Of a stretch of 64,000 nt of DNA, positions 29,272 through 38,700 are shown one piece after another. Position 1 is the stretch's first letter. The number at the start of each line of letters is the position of its first letter. The stretch is from positions 3,472,001-3,536,000 of the forward strand of contig NZ_CP071060.1 of assembly GCF_017161445.1 (NCBI RefSeq). The letters run 5' to 3'. The notes beneath the pieces are model-generated. The model ran no database searches and was not told where the DNA came from. It worked only from the letters and a program-made list of their open reading frames with translations. Both the position numbers and the translations under genes were made by a program. The stretch is from Niveibacterium microcysteis (lineage in GTDB: Bacteria > Pseudomonadota > Gammaproteobacteria > Burkholderiales > Rhodocyclaceae).

Positions 29272-30229
29272 TGAAGGTATCCGCGGCCTGCCGCAATGAG
29301 AGCCGCGGGATGTCGAGGTAACTCGCCAGTTTGCGAATTGCATAGTCGTTATCCAGATAGTCTTCGACCCACTCTGCATCGCAGACGTCGATCAGGTAGT
29401 CCTGCGCGGCGGTCGCTGACAGCAAGGCTTCGAGCACCCGCGCATCCGCACCGGCGAAGCTCAGCATCAATTCCGGCCGACCAGCGCGATGCACATTGAA
29501 GGCCCCGACTTCGAAGTCGGAGCGGGCGAGGAAGGGCGCCACAGCGCCAGCCCACCATGTCGCCAACGCATTACGCGCATCCCCCTGCGCCGGCAACGGC
29601 AGCACCAGGCCGCGCTGCATCCGGGCGCTGGCTTGAGTGAGCAAGGGTTCGAGCAAGAGCCCAAGCGCAAGCACACTGCGGCGGAGTACCAACGGATGCC
29701 CCGCTTCGCGCAGACGCCGCTCCACATCCGCAAGGGTCAGACGGTCGTACTCCGGCATCAGCGTCTCGGCACGACCGAGCATCGGCGGCGAAAACTCGAT
29801 CGCAGCCAGTTCGTCCAGCGCGGCGCGAGGGTCCTCCGATGTCACCGCTGCGTCCATGGCGGTCGCGAGCAGCCGCCACACCGTGTCGAAACACGCGGGA
29901 AACTCGGCCATCAGACCGATCGGCGACTCCGTCGGCAGCGCCACGGCGGCGATGAAGGGGAAGCGGCGTTGGGACGCATCCTGGCTGGGCACAAGGCGCC
30001 CCACCAGGGCCACAGGACTGCGCGCCCCCAGGAAGACAAAATCAACCGGCGCACAGCGGTCATAGGCGGACTTCCAACCAGGGTCGCTCGCCGCCAGTTC
30101 AAGCCCATGCGCAACCCAGGCATCAAGCGGATCAAGAATTGCGGCGCCATTGCCACTCCGTACGAAATCCGCCCGTCCTGGCAGCTTCCCGAAATAGCAG
30201 ACGCGTCCGGCAAGATCAGTCATTCGCAT
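29249..30229 (-). CDS. tagF: Type VI secretion accessory protein TagF/ImpM
   Basis: Encodes 326 residues from ATG 30229, preceded by GAGGGG eight bases away; the upstream open frame overlaps tssM and is not needed. The start CYFGKLPGRADFVR is the family signature. TagF/ImpM is a cytoplasmic post-translational repressor of type VI secretion in some systems. It sits 13 bases after the tssM stop, the usual tssM-tagF order. No PpkA/PppA partner genes are in the window. The C-terminal part is longer than in Pseudomonas TagF. Confidence 0.88.
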   Translation of the reverse strand: MRMTDLAGRVCYFGKLPGRADFVRSGNGAAILDPLDAWVAHGLELAASDPGWKSAYDRCAPVDFVFLGARSPVALVGRLVPSQDASQRRFPFIAAVALPTESPIGLMAEFPACFDTVWRLLATAMDAAVTSEDPRAALDELAAIEFSPPMLGRAETLMPEYDRLTLADVERRLREAGHPLVLRRSVLALGLLLEPLLTQASARMQRGLVLPLPAQGDARNALATWWAGAVAPFLARSDFEVGAFNVHRAGRPELMLSFAGADARVLEALLSATAAQDYLIDVCDAEWVEDYLDNDYAIRKLASYLDIPRLSLRQAADTFSEAFLGR

Positions 30230-30242
30230 CGTGATCGGCCCC

Positions 30243-33200
30243 TCACGCCCCGCCGCCGGCAACCGCCGCCGGCAGCTTGATACCAAGCAGACCAGACTTC
30301 TGCGGTGCGCTGGCGTTGGCCGAGGTATCGGCCTGCGCGCTGCTGACAATGCGCAGATTCACCGTCACCGCCACGCCGTTGTTGCTCCAGGTCATCTCGA
30401 AGGTGCCGTCGCTGCGCCGCTTCTTCTGCGCGGTATTGATCAGTCGCTCGAGGCCAGCCGCTCCGGGCTGACTGGCGACCTCGACCGTGCGCCCGTCGTA
30501 AGCCACCGCGGTGATGCGCGCGCCTGGCGCCCCCTTGCCCGACGGCCACACGAAGTTGGCCCAGTCCTGCACACCCATGCGGTAACGCAGCACCTGCCCA
30601 TCGATTTCAATCGTGTACTCGGTTACACCGGAAACCGGTTGCGGCTGAATCTGGAACACCGTCTGCGGCGTGCTGCCGCCCGCGGGATCGCCACCTGCGC
30701 CTGCTGCAGCACCGGCAACCGGCGCCACGAAGCGCGCGAAGTTGTCGGCGAACTCGGGCGCGAGCTTGACCCCCATGTCCGCCCAGGTTCGTGCGGCCAA
30801 TGTGTCACCACGACGCACGACGAGCGGCCCCATCGAGGTCTGCACAAACTTGGAGACAGCGCCTTCCGGACCGAACACCTGCGCAATTTCGCCTGCACCA
30901 GCCTCGACGCGCGCGTTCTGTGTGAAGGGATATTTCTCGGCGAGGCTACGCATGAAGGGGTCGTAGACCTGCGCCGCCCATGTGCGGTTGAGTTCGGTTT
31001 CTGCCGGTTTGACGATCACTGCAAACGCCATCATCAGCGGGCGTACCAGCAGCGGCCGGATGGTGCCGCGAGCGGAATCCGGAATCGAAGCCAGCACCTG
31101 CTCATCGACCTGACGCAGCGCATCCGACAGCTCGGATCCGGAGCCTTCCAGCGTTTGCATCATCAACTGTCGCGCGGCGGGTCCGGCGTCGCCGGCAGTC
31201 TTCATCTGGTTGAAGCGCGAGCGGACTTTGGCGAGCGATTGCAGGTAGCCCTTGAGCAGCGAGCCGTCGCGCGCCTCGGGCCGCTCGACAACAAGATTCG
31301 CGATCGCCGCAAACTCGCGCCCGACCGGCCCCATCGGGATCTCGGTCTTGCCGGCGGATACATTCACGGTGACCTGCGCAGGCGACTGCCGCAGGATCGT
31401 CTGCTTGAACCATTCGACGAATCCGCTCTGCGCCTTCGCCAAACCATCGTTGAGCAGCGAGGGGTTATCCCACGAGGTCTGCCGGTAGACCGTATCCAGA
31501 ACCTTGCCGATCGGCGAATTGACCGGATCACCCAGACGATTGAGCTGTTTGACCGCATCGTCAAAGCTGGCGAAATCGGCAACCGTCACGCCCTGGAGGA
31601 ATTTCTTCCATTCCGCCGCGTAGTCGGTTTTGTACATCAGCGTCAGCGCCTTCTGGATCTGCTCCGGGCTGCCCTCAAGCGACAGGTCGTCACGCGCAGC
31701 GGTCTTCAGTACCCAATCGGTGCTTTGCAACTCCTTACTCGCAGCCTCCTTGATCGCCGCCTCGACGTAGCCTTCCCACGCCTCGCGCGTAAAAGTGCCG
31801 GGAATCGCGTGACTGCCGGCCACGAGGTCTCGCGCATCATCGCCAACGATCCGTGCCACCGTCATCGACGGGAAGCGCGTAGCGGCACGCGCCTTGATCT
31901 GGGCATACACCCGCTCACGTGCCGGTTGCCCCTTCACCACTTTGCGCAGCACATCGCGCGTTTGATCGACCAGCGCGAGGCGGGTTTCCACCAGAGGGAA
32001 GTCCGGCTGAGCGCTCTGCGCAACCACAAAGGCCAACATGCGTTCCGCCGAACGGATCATCCGCTCGCGGGGCATCTCGCCGCGGTTGTTCTCAAGCCAG
32101 TTACGCCAGAAGCGCGCAAGCTGGTCGTTCAGGTGCCCAGGCTCGACATGCTCGTGGCTGCCCAGCATCAGGTAGGTCTTGAGTGCGTTGTAAGCGTCCT
32201 GGACATCCGTCGGGGACGCATCGCGATACGGTTGGGCAGCACCGTCCTGCCGCGCGGCAACCTTCTCGGCCGCCCCGGTCTGTGCGGGCGCGAGCTCGCC
32301 GCTGCGGCGATTCACCTCGGCCAGATAGCCTTCGAGCGATTCCGCGACCGGTTTCAGCAAGATCTGCCGCGCGCCGTGAAAGTACTCGGCGCGCAACTTC
32401 GCCTCCAACGTGTCACCTTGGTAAAGGCCGAAACCAAGGCCCGCGGGCCTGTCCTCACGATAGCGTTCCAGCTGTTCGATGCGGTCCTGCATCAGTTCGA
32501 GCGCTTCGATACGGGAGGCAAGATCCTGCCGGCCTTCCTGCAGGCGCACGGCTTTCGCCAGATCGGCCTGCACATGCGACACGAGGCGCTGATTCGACAC
32601 ATAGGACCAGGCCAGCGCACCAAGCACGAGCCCGAAGCCCACCACCGACGCCGCGAAGGCCACCGCCCGCATACGGGTGCGCGTTCGGCTCGCGTATTGC
32701 CGCACCAGCGCACGATCGGCAAAGATGACTTTCGAGAACAGATCCCGTAGAAAGAACCCGCCCTGCGACGACACCGGCATATCGACCGCGGGCGCCAGCT
32801 TGAGGCCGAAACGGTCGGCAATACGCTCGCTTGATGTACCGGCTGCACGCCCTTCCTGCAGCGCGCTTGTGAAGTAGAAGCCGCGGAATATCGGTTTGAA
32901 CTGGAACGGGTTGTCTTCGAACAGCGTTGCGACAAATGCGCGCAAAGCCGGGCGCACCGCCGAGAACTCAAGCGGAAAGGTCAGCACCCCTGCGCCGAGT
33001 TTTTCACCGCGGTAGAGCGCCATGCGCGCGACCGATTGCTCGCGCAGCCCCTCATACAGCCGATCGAAGTGCTCGTCGAAGCGCGCGACCGGATCAGCCG
33101 ACCCGTCTGCGTCATACGCGAGCGTTGCCCCCCACACGCGGGCACGTTCGGCAGCGTCACAGTCGTCAAAGAACTCGGCGAAACCGGCGATCAGATCCAC

Positions 33201-33977
33201 TTTCGTGAACACGATGTACACCGGCGCAAACACTTCGAGTTCGGCGGTCAGCTCCTGAACGCGCGCGCGGATTTGCTTGGCGAGCTTGATGCCGTATTCA
33301 GGGCGATTCTGGGTCAGCTCCTGCACGCTGGCCGCGACGACGATGCCATTGATCGGCGCCTTGGGGCGATGGCGTTTGAGCAGGTGCAGGAAGCCAAGCC
33401 ATTCACCGCGGTCCTCGTCCTCCACTGCGTAGCGCCCAGCGGTATCGAGCAGGATGCCTTCGGTGGTAAAGAACCAATCGCAGTTTCGTGTGCCGCCGAT
33501 GCCCTGAACAATGCTGCCGCCCTGATCGGCAAACGGAAACTGCAGGCCTGAATTCACGACCGCCGAACTCTTGCCCGCAGCCGGGTTGCCGATCACCATG
33601 TACCACGGCAGTTCGTAGAGTGCAGCGCGCCCCGACAGCTCGCCGAGCTTCGACCCCTTGATCGTTGCGATTGCCTCACCCATCCGCCGACGCAGCACGT
33701 CGACCTCGCCACGTTTGGACGGCGTCGCGCGGCTGACCGCACGCTCCGACTCCTGGGTCAGCATCTGAGTCAACGCAGCCGCCTCGCGCGCAGCCCGTCG
33801 GCGACGCAAGCCCCATGCACCGAGCACAATCAGCAGAATCAGCACGATCGCGGCAATCGCCCACCACAACGCCAACTTCAGCGTGTGAGCAGAAAGCAGC
33901 AAGAAAGCGCTCGCAAGCAACAGCGCCAAGACCGTCAAGGTTCGGCTGTCTGTAAGGAAATTCCAGAATCCACGCAT
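30243..33977 (-). CDS. tssM: Type VI secretion membrane complex subunit TssM (IcmF)
   Basis: Encodes 1244 residues from ATG 33977 (an upstream open frame is ignored). It spans the inner membrane with helices at about 13-30 and 36-56, a cytoplasmic GTPase-like domain, and a third helix near residue 435-455, followed by a long periplasmic domain that contacts TssJ. The Walker A motif GNPAAGKS is at 130-137 and is intact. The order of features and length fit the family. It forms the trans-envelope complex with TssL and TssJ, neither of which is present here. Confidence 0.94.
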   Translation of the reverse strand: MRGFWNFLTDSRTLTVLALLLASAFLLLSAHTLKLALWWAIAAIVLILLIVLGAWGLRRRRAAREAAALTQMLTQESERAVSRATPSKRGEVDVLRRRMGEAIATIKGSKLGELSGRAALYELPWYMVIGNPAAGKSSAVVNSGLQFPFADQGGSIVQGIGGTRNCDWFFTTEGILLDTAGRYAVEDEDRGEWLGFLHLLKRHRPKAPINGIVVAASVQELTQNRPEYGIKLAKQIRARVQELTAELEVFAPVYIVFTKVDLIAGFAEFFDDCDAAERARVWGATLAYDADGSADPVARFDEHFDRLYEGLREQSVARMALYRGEKLGAGVLTFPLEFSAVRPALRAFVATLFEDNPFQFKPIFRGFYFTSALQEGRAAGTSSERIADRFGLKLAPAVDMPVSSQGGFFLRDLFSKVIFADRALVRQYASRTRTRMRAVAFAASVVGFGLVLGALAWSYVSNQRLVSHVQADLAKAVRLQEGRQDLASRIEALELMQDRIEQLERYREDRPAGLGFGLYQGDTLEAKLRAEYFHGARQILLKPVAESLEGYLAEVNRRSGELAPAQTGAAEKVAARQDGAAQPYRDASPTDVQDAYNALKTYLMLGSHEHVEPGHLNDQLARFWRNWLENNRGEMPRERMIRSAERMLAFVVAQSAQPDFPLVETRLALVDQTRDVLRKVVKGQPARERVYAQIKARAATRFPSMTVARIVGDDARDLVAGSHAIPGTFTREAWEGYVEAAIKEAASKELQSTDWVLKTAARDDLSLEGSPEQIQKALTLMYKTDYAAEWKKFLQGVTVADFASFDDAVKQLNRLGDPVNSPIGKVLDTVYRQTSWDNPSLLNDGLAKAQSGFVEWFKQTILRQSPAQVTVNVSAGKTEIPMGPVGREFAAIANLVVERPEARDGSLLKGYLQSLAKVRSRFNQMKTAGDAGPAARQLMMQTLEGSGSELSDALRQVDEQVLASIPDSARGTIRPLLVRPLMMAFAVIVKPAETELNRTWAAQVYDPFMRSLAEKYPFTQNARVEAGAGEIAQVFGPEGAVSKFVQTSMGPLVVRRGDTLAARTWADMGVKLAPEFADNFARFVAPVAGAAAGAGGDPAGGSTPQTVFQIQPQPVSGVTEYTIEIDGQVLRYRMGVQDWANFVWPSGKGAPGARITAVAYDGRTVEVASQPGAAGLERLINTAQKKRRSDGTFEMTWSNNGVAVTVNLRIVSSAQADTSANASAPQKSGLLGIKLPAAVAGGGA

Positions 33978-34005
33978 GGTTTGGGTCGTCGTAGTGTGGC
34001 CAGCT

Positions 34006-35385
34006 TCAGGAGGTGGCTGGCTCAGGTTCGTAGGCTTGCAGCAGCAGCGCGCCCCGCTCCAGCGGATCGGCCAAGGCGGCGAGCAGGGTCGGTTTTTGGG
34101 TCTGTTCGGTTTGCGTGGCGGCAAGTGCTAGCGCGAGCGTGGTACCCGCAACGCCCAGGTCCCCCAGCGCCGCACCAAGCCCCACGCGCTCCGCAACCGG
34201 ATCGAGATGCGGCAGCACGTTGTTCATCGCAGCAGCGATCTCGACCGCACGAGTCGGACGGACATCGCCCTCGCTGACCACGGCAGCGACTGCATCGGCC
34301 GACGTCTTTCCGGCTTCGAGCGCAGCGTGCAACAGCGACTCGAGCAAGGTCGTGTCGCTCCGGCCGGTCATGCGCGGCGGGGCATCGCGGCGAGCGTTAA
34401 GCGGGATCGATAGGCGAGCCAGCGTCGGCCATCCATGTGCTGTCTCTGGACGACCGAGCAGCAGGGCAGCGGCCGCTTCGCCGGGCACCAAACCCTCGGG
34501 TTTGTCGTGCGCGAAAAGCCTGCCTTCACCCGCCGCGCGCTCGATCACGGCCTCATCGATGTGACTGTCGAACGCGAGCAAGAGCAGATTCCGAATCTGC
34601 GCCTTATCCGCCTGCCAGGCCCTGACTTCAGCCAGCGTCGCGGTGCTGTCTTCGGCCGCAACGAGATACACCGCCGGCAAGGCCTCAGACCAAACCTGCG
34701 CAATCAAATGTTCGATCCAGCGCGTCGCCAGCGATTGCATGGATTCGTTCCATGCTCGAGGCACGATCGCCCTCACCACAATCGGCAACGCGCGCGGGGC
34801 AGCGTGGCGCGATGCCGGCTCCGGCATTGTTGCAACGAGCTGCTGGAGAACCGGCGACGCAGCCCCCGTCAGGAGCGCCAGCGCGCGCACAAATCCGGCC
34901 GGCGGCACGATGTCATCGGCGCCTACGTGCGCGAGCCAGTCATTCACATCCTCAACGCTCAGCTCAGCCGCTCGCGCCATGCGAACCGGCATGCCGTCAA
35001 AGTCGAGATAGTCGGGCTCCGGCGCAGGCGCCAAGTCGCCAGCGGCGATTGCCTCGATCACGGCACTGGCCGACTCGCCCCCAGCGGTACTCACACCCGC
35101 CGCCAGTACCAACATCTCGGTCACGCCGACCGTCGCTTGCGCAGGCTGCTCGGGTTGACCGGTCGATACCGGGACCGGCGCCTCTGTCGGCGAGCCGATT
35201 CGACGCAGCACCATCCACCCAAGACCAGCCACCAAACAAACGCCAACGGGCACCAACACCAGGCCGACCAGCAAGTCTGACGGCGTAACGACCTGGGGGC
35301 TGCTTTGCCACCACAGCACCGCACCGCCCCAGCACAGGGCCAGCAGCGCGATCAACAAAAGCACGAAACGGATGCGACCAGACAT
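34006..35385 (-). CDS. Unknown membrane protein of the type VI operon
   Basis: Encodes 459 residues. Two N-terminal helices (about 6-26 and 38-61) are followed by a ~390-residue soluble part with many Ala/Leu/Val segments. Near the C-terminus a stretch reads AERVGLGAALGDLGVAGTT, with the flavour of a thiolase or ketoacyl-synthase fold, but no catalytic cysteine is evident to me. It lies 28 bases before tssM and 10 bases after the PAAR gene on the same strand, so a role with the membrane complex is likely. I do not recognise the family. Confidence 0.75.
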   Translation of the reverse strand: MSGRIRFVLLLIALLALCWGGAVLWWQSSPQVVTPSDLLVGLVLVPVGVCLVAGLGWMVLRRIGSPTEAPVPVSTGQPEQPAQATVGVTEMLVLAAGVSTAGGESASAVIEAIAAGDLAPAPEPDYLDFDGMPVRMARAAELSVEDVNDWLAHVGADDIVPPAGFVRALALLTGAASPVLQQLVATMPEPASRHAAPRALPIVVRAIVPRAWNESMQSLATRWIEHLIAQVWSEALPAVYLVAAEDSTATLAEVRAWQADKAQIRNLLLLAFDSHIDEAVIERAAGEGRLFAHDKPEGLVPGEAAAALLLGRPETAHGWPTLARLSIPLNARRDAPPRMTGRSDTTLLESLLHAALEAGKTSADAVAAVVSEGDVRPTRAVEIAAAMNNVLPHLDPVAERVGLGAALGDLGVAGTTLALALAATQTEQTQKPTLLAALADPLERGALLLQAYEPEPATS

Positions 35386-35395
35386 GCGATTCAGG

Positions 35396-35662
35396 TCAGT
35401 CCGAAGTGTTTGCCTGCCCCGCGATCAACACCGCGCCGCACGCGGTCTTGTCCCCGTGCCGCGCAGCCGGGCGTCCATCGATCATGCACGTCGGGTCGCC
35501 GCTGACGATCACCGTGGTGCCACCATGGCCCTTCTTCGGGCAGGTCACCTTGTCGCCAACGCGCGCGATCGCCTTGTCGCCCGTTACACTCTGAGGGCTC
35601 CCCTCGACCACGACGCCGCCGTGGCTGGTCTTGTCCCCAATCACAATAAATGGACGCCCCAC
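35396..35662 (-). CDS. PAAR domain protein (type VI spike tip)
   Basis: Encodes 88 residues from GTG 35662, chosen because AGGAG stands eight bases before it and PAAR proteins commonly start MGRPFIVIGDKT. An ATG at 35695 would overlap the M15 gene. The protein is a stand-alone PAAR fold, with repeats GDKTSHGG, VGDKVTCPKKGHGG and PAARHGDKTACG that would form the metal-tipped cone sharpening VgrG. Cysteines and histidines for the metal site are present. No effector domain is attached. Confidence 0.92.
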   Translation of the reverse strand: MGRPFIVIGDKTSHGGVVVEGSPQSVTGDKAIARVGDKVTCPKKGHGGTTVIVSGDPTCMIDGRPAARHGDKTACGAVLIAGQANTSD

Positions 35663-35675
35663 GTACCGCTCCTGT

Positions 35676-36578
35676 TCATTTGCGGCCGAGCACACCTGCC
35701 CGGCGCAGTTCGACGTGTCCGAAATCCATCAGCTTCCACCGGCCGCCCCAAGTCAGCCCCAGCGCCTCCGCCCGTTCTCCGAGCAGGCGATAGCCCTCCA
35801 TCGCCCATGGGTCACGTTCGCTGATGACGATCTTGCCGCCGCGAAAGAACGCCAGGTCCGCTGCAAGACCAAACTGGTGATAGCTCTGAAAGGCGCCCGC
35901 ACGCGTCACATGCGGCCCCATGGCTGCAAGCTGCGCCTGGCGCTCTGGACTGCGATACCCCTCCAGCAGCGCCAGTTCATAGCCGCGCTCGCTCATTTGC
36001 TGGAACAACACCAGGATGCGCTGACGGAACTCACCATCCATCAAGGTCCAGTCGCGGCTGGCGGAGGCAATCTCGGGTCGCTCTGCCTGCAGTTCGGCTG
36101 TCACGAACACCTCGGGCGGTAGCGCCGGAGGTGGCACCAGATGCTCACCGTCAAGCAAGGCCGCGAGCACCGGATCCCGAACCTCGGCCTTATCCTCAAA
36201 GCCCGCCATCGGACGGGTCATCGACAGCAGCACTGCGCCCACCACAGGAAGGATCACCGCCACCGCGCTCAATCCGATCGCCCGGCGATTGGATCGGGCC
36301 CAGCTCCATCCACGCGCGGCAATGCTGGTGCCGTTCGCACCCATCACGACAAGGGCGTCACGTCCGCTGGCGCCGATCCGACGCTGCGCGCCGCAGGCCA
36401 ACTGCACCTGCCGTTGCATGCCGCGTATCGCCGCATCGCGAAGCGCCGGAAAGCACATCAGGCTCCCGCCGAGCACGGCAACAATCATGAGGGCGGACAG
36501 ACCTAAGAGCAGTTCCACAAACGTCGCCAGGGCTTTAAAAAATGACGATCGGATTATACGAGTCGATACATTTGGCAT
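35676..36578 (-). CDS. Membrane-anchored M15-family peptidoglycan peptidase
   Basis: Encodes 300 residues from ATG 36578 (an ATG at 36599 would add seven residues). Two helices lie at about 17-42 and 98-120, separated by an Arg-rich loop that is probably cytoplasmic, putting the C-terminal domain in the periplasm. That domain shows M15 features: LLEGYRSPERQAQLA, the zinc-site SYHQFGLAADLAF (His and Asp) and DFGHVEL (His). Such enzymes cut peptide stems of murein. As the first gene of the type VI operon it may open murein for the TssM complex, as TagX does in Acinetobacter. Effector function is less likely given the anchor. Confidence 0.85.
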   Translation of the reverse strand: MPNVSTRIIRSSFFKALATFVELLLGLSALMIVAVLGGSLMCFPALRDAAIRGMQRQVQLACGAQRRIGASGRDALVVMGANGTSIAARGWSWARSNRRAIGLSAVAVILPVVGAVLLSMTRPMAGFEDKAEVRDPVLAALLDGEHLVPPPALPPEVFVTAELQAERPEIASASRDWTLMDGEFRQRILVLFQQMSERGYELALLEGYRSPERQAQLAAMGPHVTRAGAFQSYHQFGLAADLAFFRGGKIVISERDPWAMEGYRLLGERAEALGLTWGGRWKLMDFGHVELRRAGVLGRK

Positions 36579-36607
36579 ATGAGGTAATTCTTCTCGCATA
36601 ATCCGAT
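36548..36607. promoter_or_regulatory. 15-base inverted repeat in divergent type VI/unknown promoter region
   Basis: ATCGGATTATACGAG at 36548-36562 and CTCGCATAATCCGAT at 36593-36607 are inverted copies matching at 14 of 15 positions, 30 bases apart. The right arm holds a CATAAT -10-like hexamer for the plus-strand gene at 36627, with TTGGCA at 36572-36577 as a possible -35 (19-base spacing). On the minus strand the two arms flank the ribosome site and start of the M15 gene. It could be a repressor operator with looping, or an RNA hairpin in the M15 leader. Confidence 0.45.
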
Positions 36608-36626
36608 TTGCTCGCAGCTAATATTC

Positions 36627-37475
36627 ATGCCCATGACATCCCCGGAATCGAGCCCGGTTCAGACCGGAGCAGCCCGTCGACCATCGCTGTTCGAACAGCC
36701 TGCCGGCAATGCGCGCACGCCGCACCGGGAGATCGCCGTGCTCGCTCCGTTCGCGACGCCGAAACCGGCACAGCCCTCGGTGCGCTGGGCCACCGCGGGC
36801 GTTGCGGCAGTCGCCTCGGCATTTGCGTTGCTGGCCGGCGCCACCCTGTGGGCGGTAGTCAATGGCGGCAACTCGGAGCAAGCAGCGCCGACCCCGCCGG
36901 TGGCGCAACGCGCGCCAGCAAAGCCTGCTGCGGCACATGCGGCGGCTCCGGCGGTTGCAAGCGTGGCGCCAGAAGAGCCGACCCAATCCCAAGCGACAGC
37001 TGCGGTCGTAGCTAACCCCGCGCCTGGCGCAACGATGGTGGACACCCTGGATCCCGCCGAGGCCATGCAGCCAGCGCTCGCAGCCAAGACCGCTGACGAG
37101 ACAGGGGCGACAACTGCGTCCCCAATCGCAGCGGCGCGCACCGCCGAGGCACCCACGCAGGTCACGCCCCGTCACGCTTCAAGCGCGACGCCCAAGGCGA
37201 CGCAGCACAAGCCGTTGAACGAGAAGCCCAAACCGCGCAGCACCAAACCAAAAGGCGAAGCGGACACCGCCCTGCTCGCTGCACTGGTCTCGCACATTGA
37301 CCATACCGCTGCGCAGACGGCCAACCGCGACGTGGTGGGGCCCAGTGCACAGCAGGGCAGCACCGCGGAACTGGTCGCGCGTTGTGACCGGCTTGGTGGG
37401 CTTGAAGGCACGCTATGCCGTAAGCGCATCTGCAAGGGCTTGTGGGGTAGCGACCCGGCCTGCCCGAGTCGTTGA
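36627..37475 (+). CDS. Ala/Pro-rich single-pass membrane protein of unknown function
   Basis: Encodes 282 residues (a second ATG at 36633 is possible). A cytoplasmic N-terminus (1-53), one hydrophobic helix (about 55-78), a long Ala/Pro/Thr-rich periplasmic linker (80-220) with basic segments, and a compact C-terminal tail containing three cysteines (ARCDRLGGLEG, LCRKRICKG, PACPSR). I know no family. The shape resembles envelope-spanning adaptor proteins. It is divergent from the type VI operon and shares its regulatory region, so a link is possible but unproven. Confidence 0.7.
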   Translation: MPMTSPESSPVQTGAARRPSLFEQPAGNARTPHREIAVLAPFATPKPAQPSVRWATAGVAAVASAFALLAGATLWAVVNGGNSEQAAPTPPVAQRAPAKPAAAHAAAPAVASVAPEEPTQSQATAAVVANPAPGATMVDTLDPAEAMQPALAAKTADETGATTASPIAAARTAEAPTQVTPRHASSATPKATQHKPLNEKPKPRSTKPKGEADTALLAALVSHIDHTAAQTANRDVVGPSAQQGSTAELVARCDRLGGLEGTLCRKRICKGLWGSDPACPSR

Positions 37476-37505
37476 GCAGCGCACATTCGACGCGCGGCAA
37501 GCGCC

Positions 37506-38621
37506 TCAGTCGAACAGGGAGCGGGTCTGGCCCAGCGGCTCCGCTTCCGCCTTGAGTTGCGGTTCCAGCTCAGCCACCTTCACGCCAAGCAGGCGGAGCT
37601 TTCGCTCGATCGGCACGCGGCGCAGGCAATCGACCGCCACATCGCGGATCGTCATGAAATCGGCGGTGGCGTAGGTCAGTTTGCGGTCCCGCGTTACCTG
37701 CTCGAAGTTATCGAACTTCACTTTCACACCGATGCTTCGGCCGACGTAGCCCTTGGCGGCCAGGTCGGCAGCCACCTGCCGAGAGAGCTTCACGATCACC
37801 GATAGCAGCGTGAGCGGATCTCGGGTGTCGTGGGGAAAGGTGATCTCCCTTGAGCGCGATTTGGGCTCCTGATGTGTTTCAACGGGCCGCTCGTCGCGCC
37901 CCGCCCCGGCATCGGCCAGCCAGCGCCCGTAGCTCTGGCCGAAGTGCCGCACCAGCATGTGGGGTGATGCGGCCGCCAGTTCACCGATCGTGCGGATGCC
38001 CAACTGTTCGAGCTTTGAATTTGCCTTCGGGCCGACGCCGTTGATCTTGCTGACTGCAAGCGGCCAGATCCGCGCTGCTATCGCCGATTCATCGATGATT
38101 GTCAGCCCGTTCGGCTTGTCCAGATCAGAGGCGATCTTTGCGATCAACTTGTTCGGCGCGATCCCGATCGAACAGGTCAGGCCGGTCGCCGCCGTAACCC
38201 GCGCCTTGATTGCCCGCGCAAGCGTTTCGGTATCGCCCGGCACATCGGTCAGGTCGATATAGATTTCATCGATGCCGCGATCTTCAATGCAGTCGGCAAC
38301 TTCGGCCACGGCCGCCTTGAACAGGCGCGAGTAATGCCGATACGCGCCGAAATTCACCGGCAGCACGATCAGATCAGGGCATAGGCGCAGCGCGGTGCGG
38401 ATCGGTTGCCCTGAACGGCAGCCAAAGGCCCGCGCCTCATAGGTCGCGGTGGTGAGCACGCCGCGGCTCGCCAGCAACTGCGCACGCCCTTCCGGCGTGC
38501 GCGAGTCGCCGATGCCGCCAATTGCCACCGGTAGCCCGCGCAGTTCGGGCTGGCGCAGCAGTTCGACCGACGCGAAGAACGCGTCCATGTCGAGGTGGGC
38601 GATGCGGCGATTCGGAAACAT
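37506..38621 (-). CDS. dinB: DNA polymerase IV (Y family)
   Basis: Encodes 371 residues. A translesion polymerase without proofreading, used in SOS and adaptive mutagenesis. Palm motif I is AHLDMDAFFASVE (catalytic aspartates D11 and D13). The motif III SIDE box reads GIDEIYIDLTD, with the catalytic Asp-Glu kept and the leading serine replaced by glycine. The helix-hairpin-helix and little-finger domains follow. No obvious LexA box (CTG-N10-CAG) was seen just upstream. It is divergent from the htpX riboswitch leader. Confidence 0.94.
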   Translation of the reverse strand: MFPNRRIAHLDMDAFFASVELLRQPELRGLPVAIGGIGDSRTPEGRAQLLASRGVLTTATYEARAFGCRSGQPIRTALRLCPDLIVLPVNFGAYRHYSRLFKAAVAEVADCIEDRGIDEIYIDLTDVPGDTETLARAIKARVTAATGLTCSIGIAPNKLIAKIASDLDKPNGLTIIDESAIAARIWPLAVSKINGVGPKANSKLEQLGIRTIGELAAASPHMLVRHFGQSYGRWLADAGAGRDERPVETHQEPKSRSREITFPHDTRDPLTLLSVIVKLSRQVAADLAAKGYVGRSIGVKVKFDNFEQVTRDRKLTYATADFMTIRDVAVDCLRRVPIERKLRLLGVKVAELEPQLKAEAEPLGQTRSLFD

Positions 38622-38700
38622 CGCGAAAGTTTACCGGAGGGGTTGAACTTTCCGCTGCCGTCGCCATCTACACCAGCGTACCGGTTCAGGAGAGCCGGTG

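Noticed and set aside
36555..36562. TATAAT on the minus strand as M15 promoter
   Set aside because: It lies downstream of the M15 start codon, so it cannot drive that gene; it is part of the inverted repeat instead.
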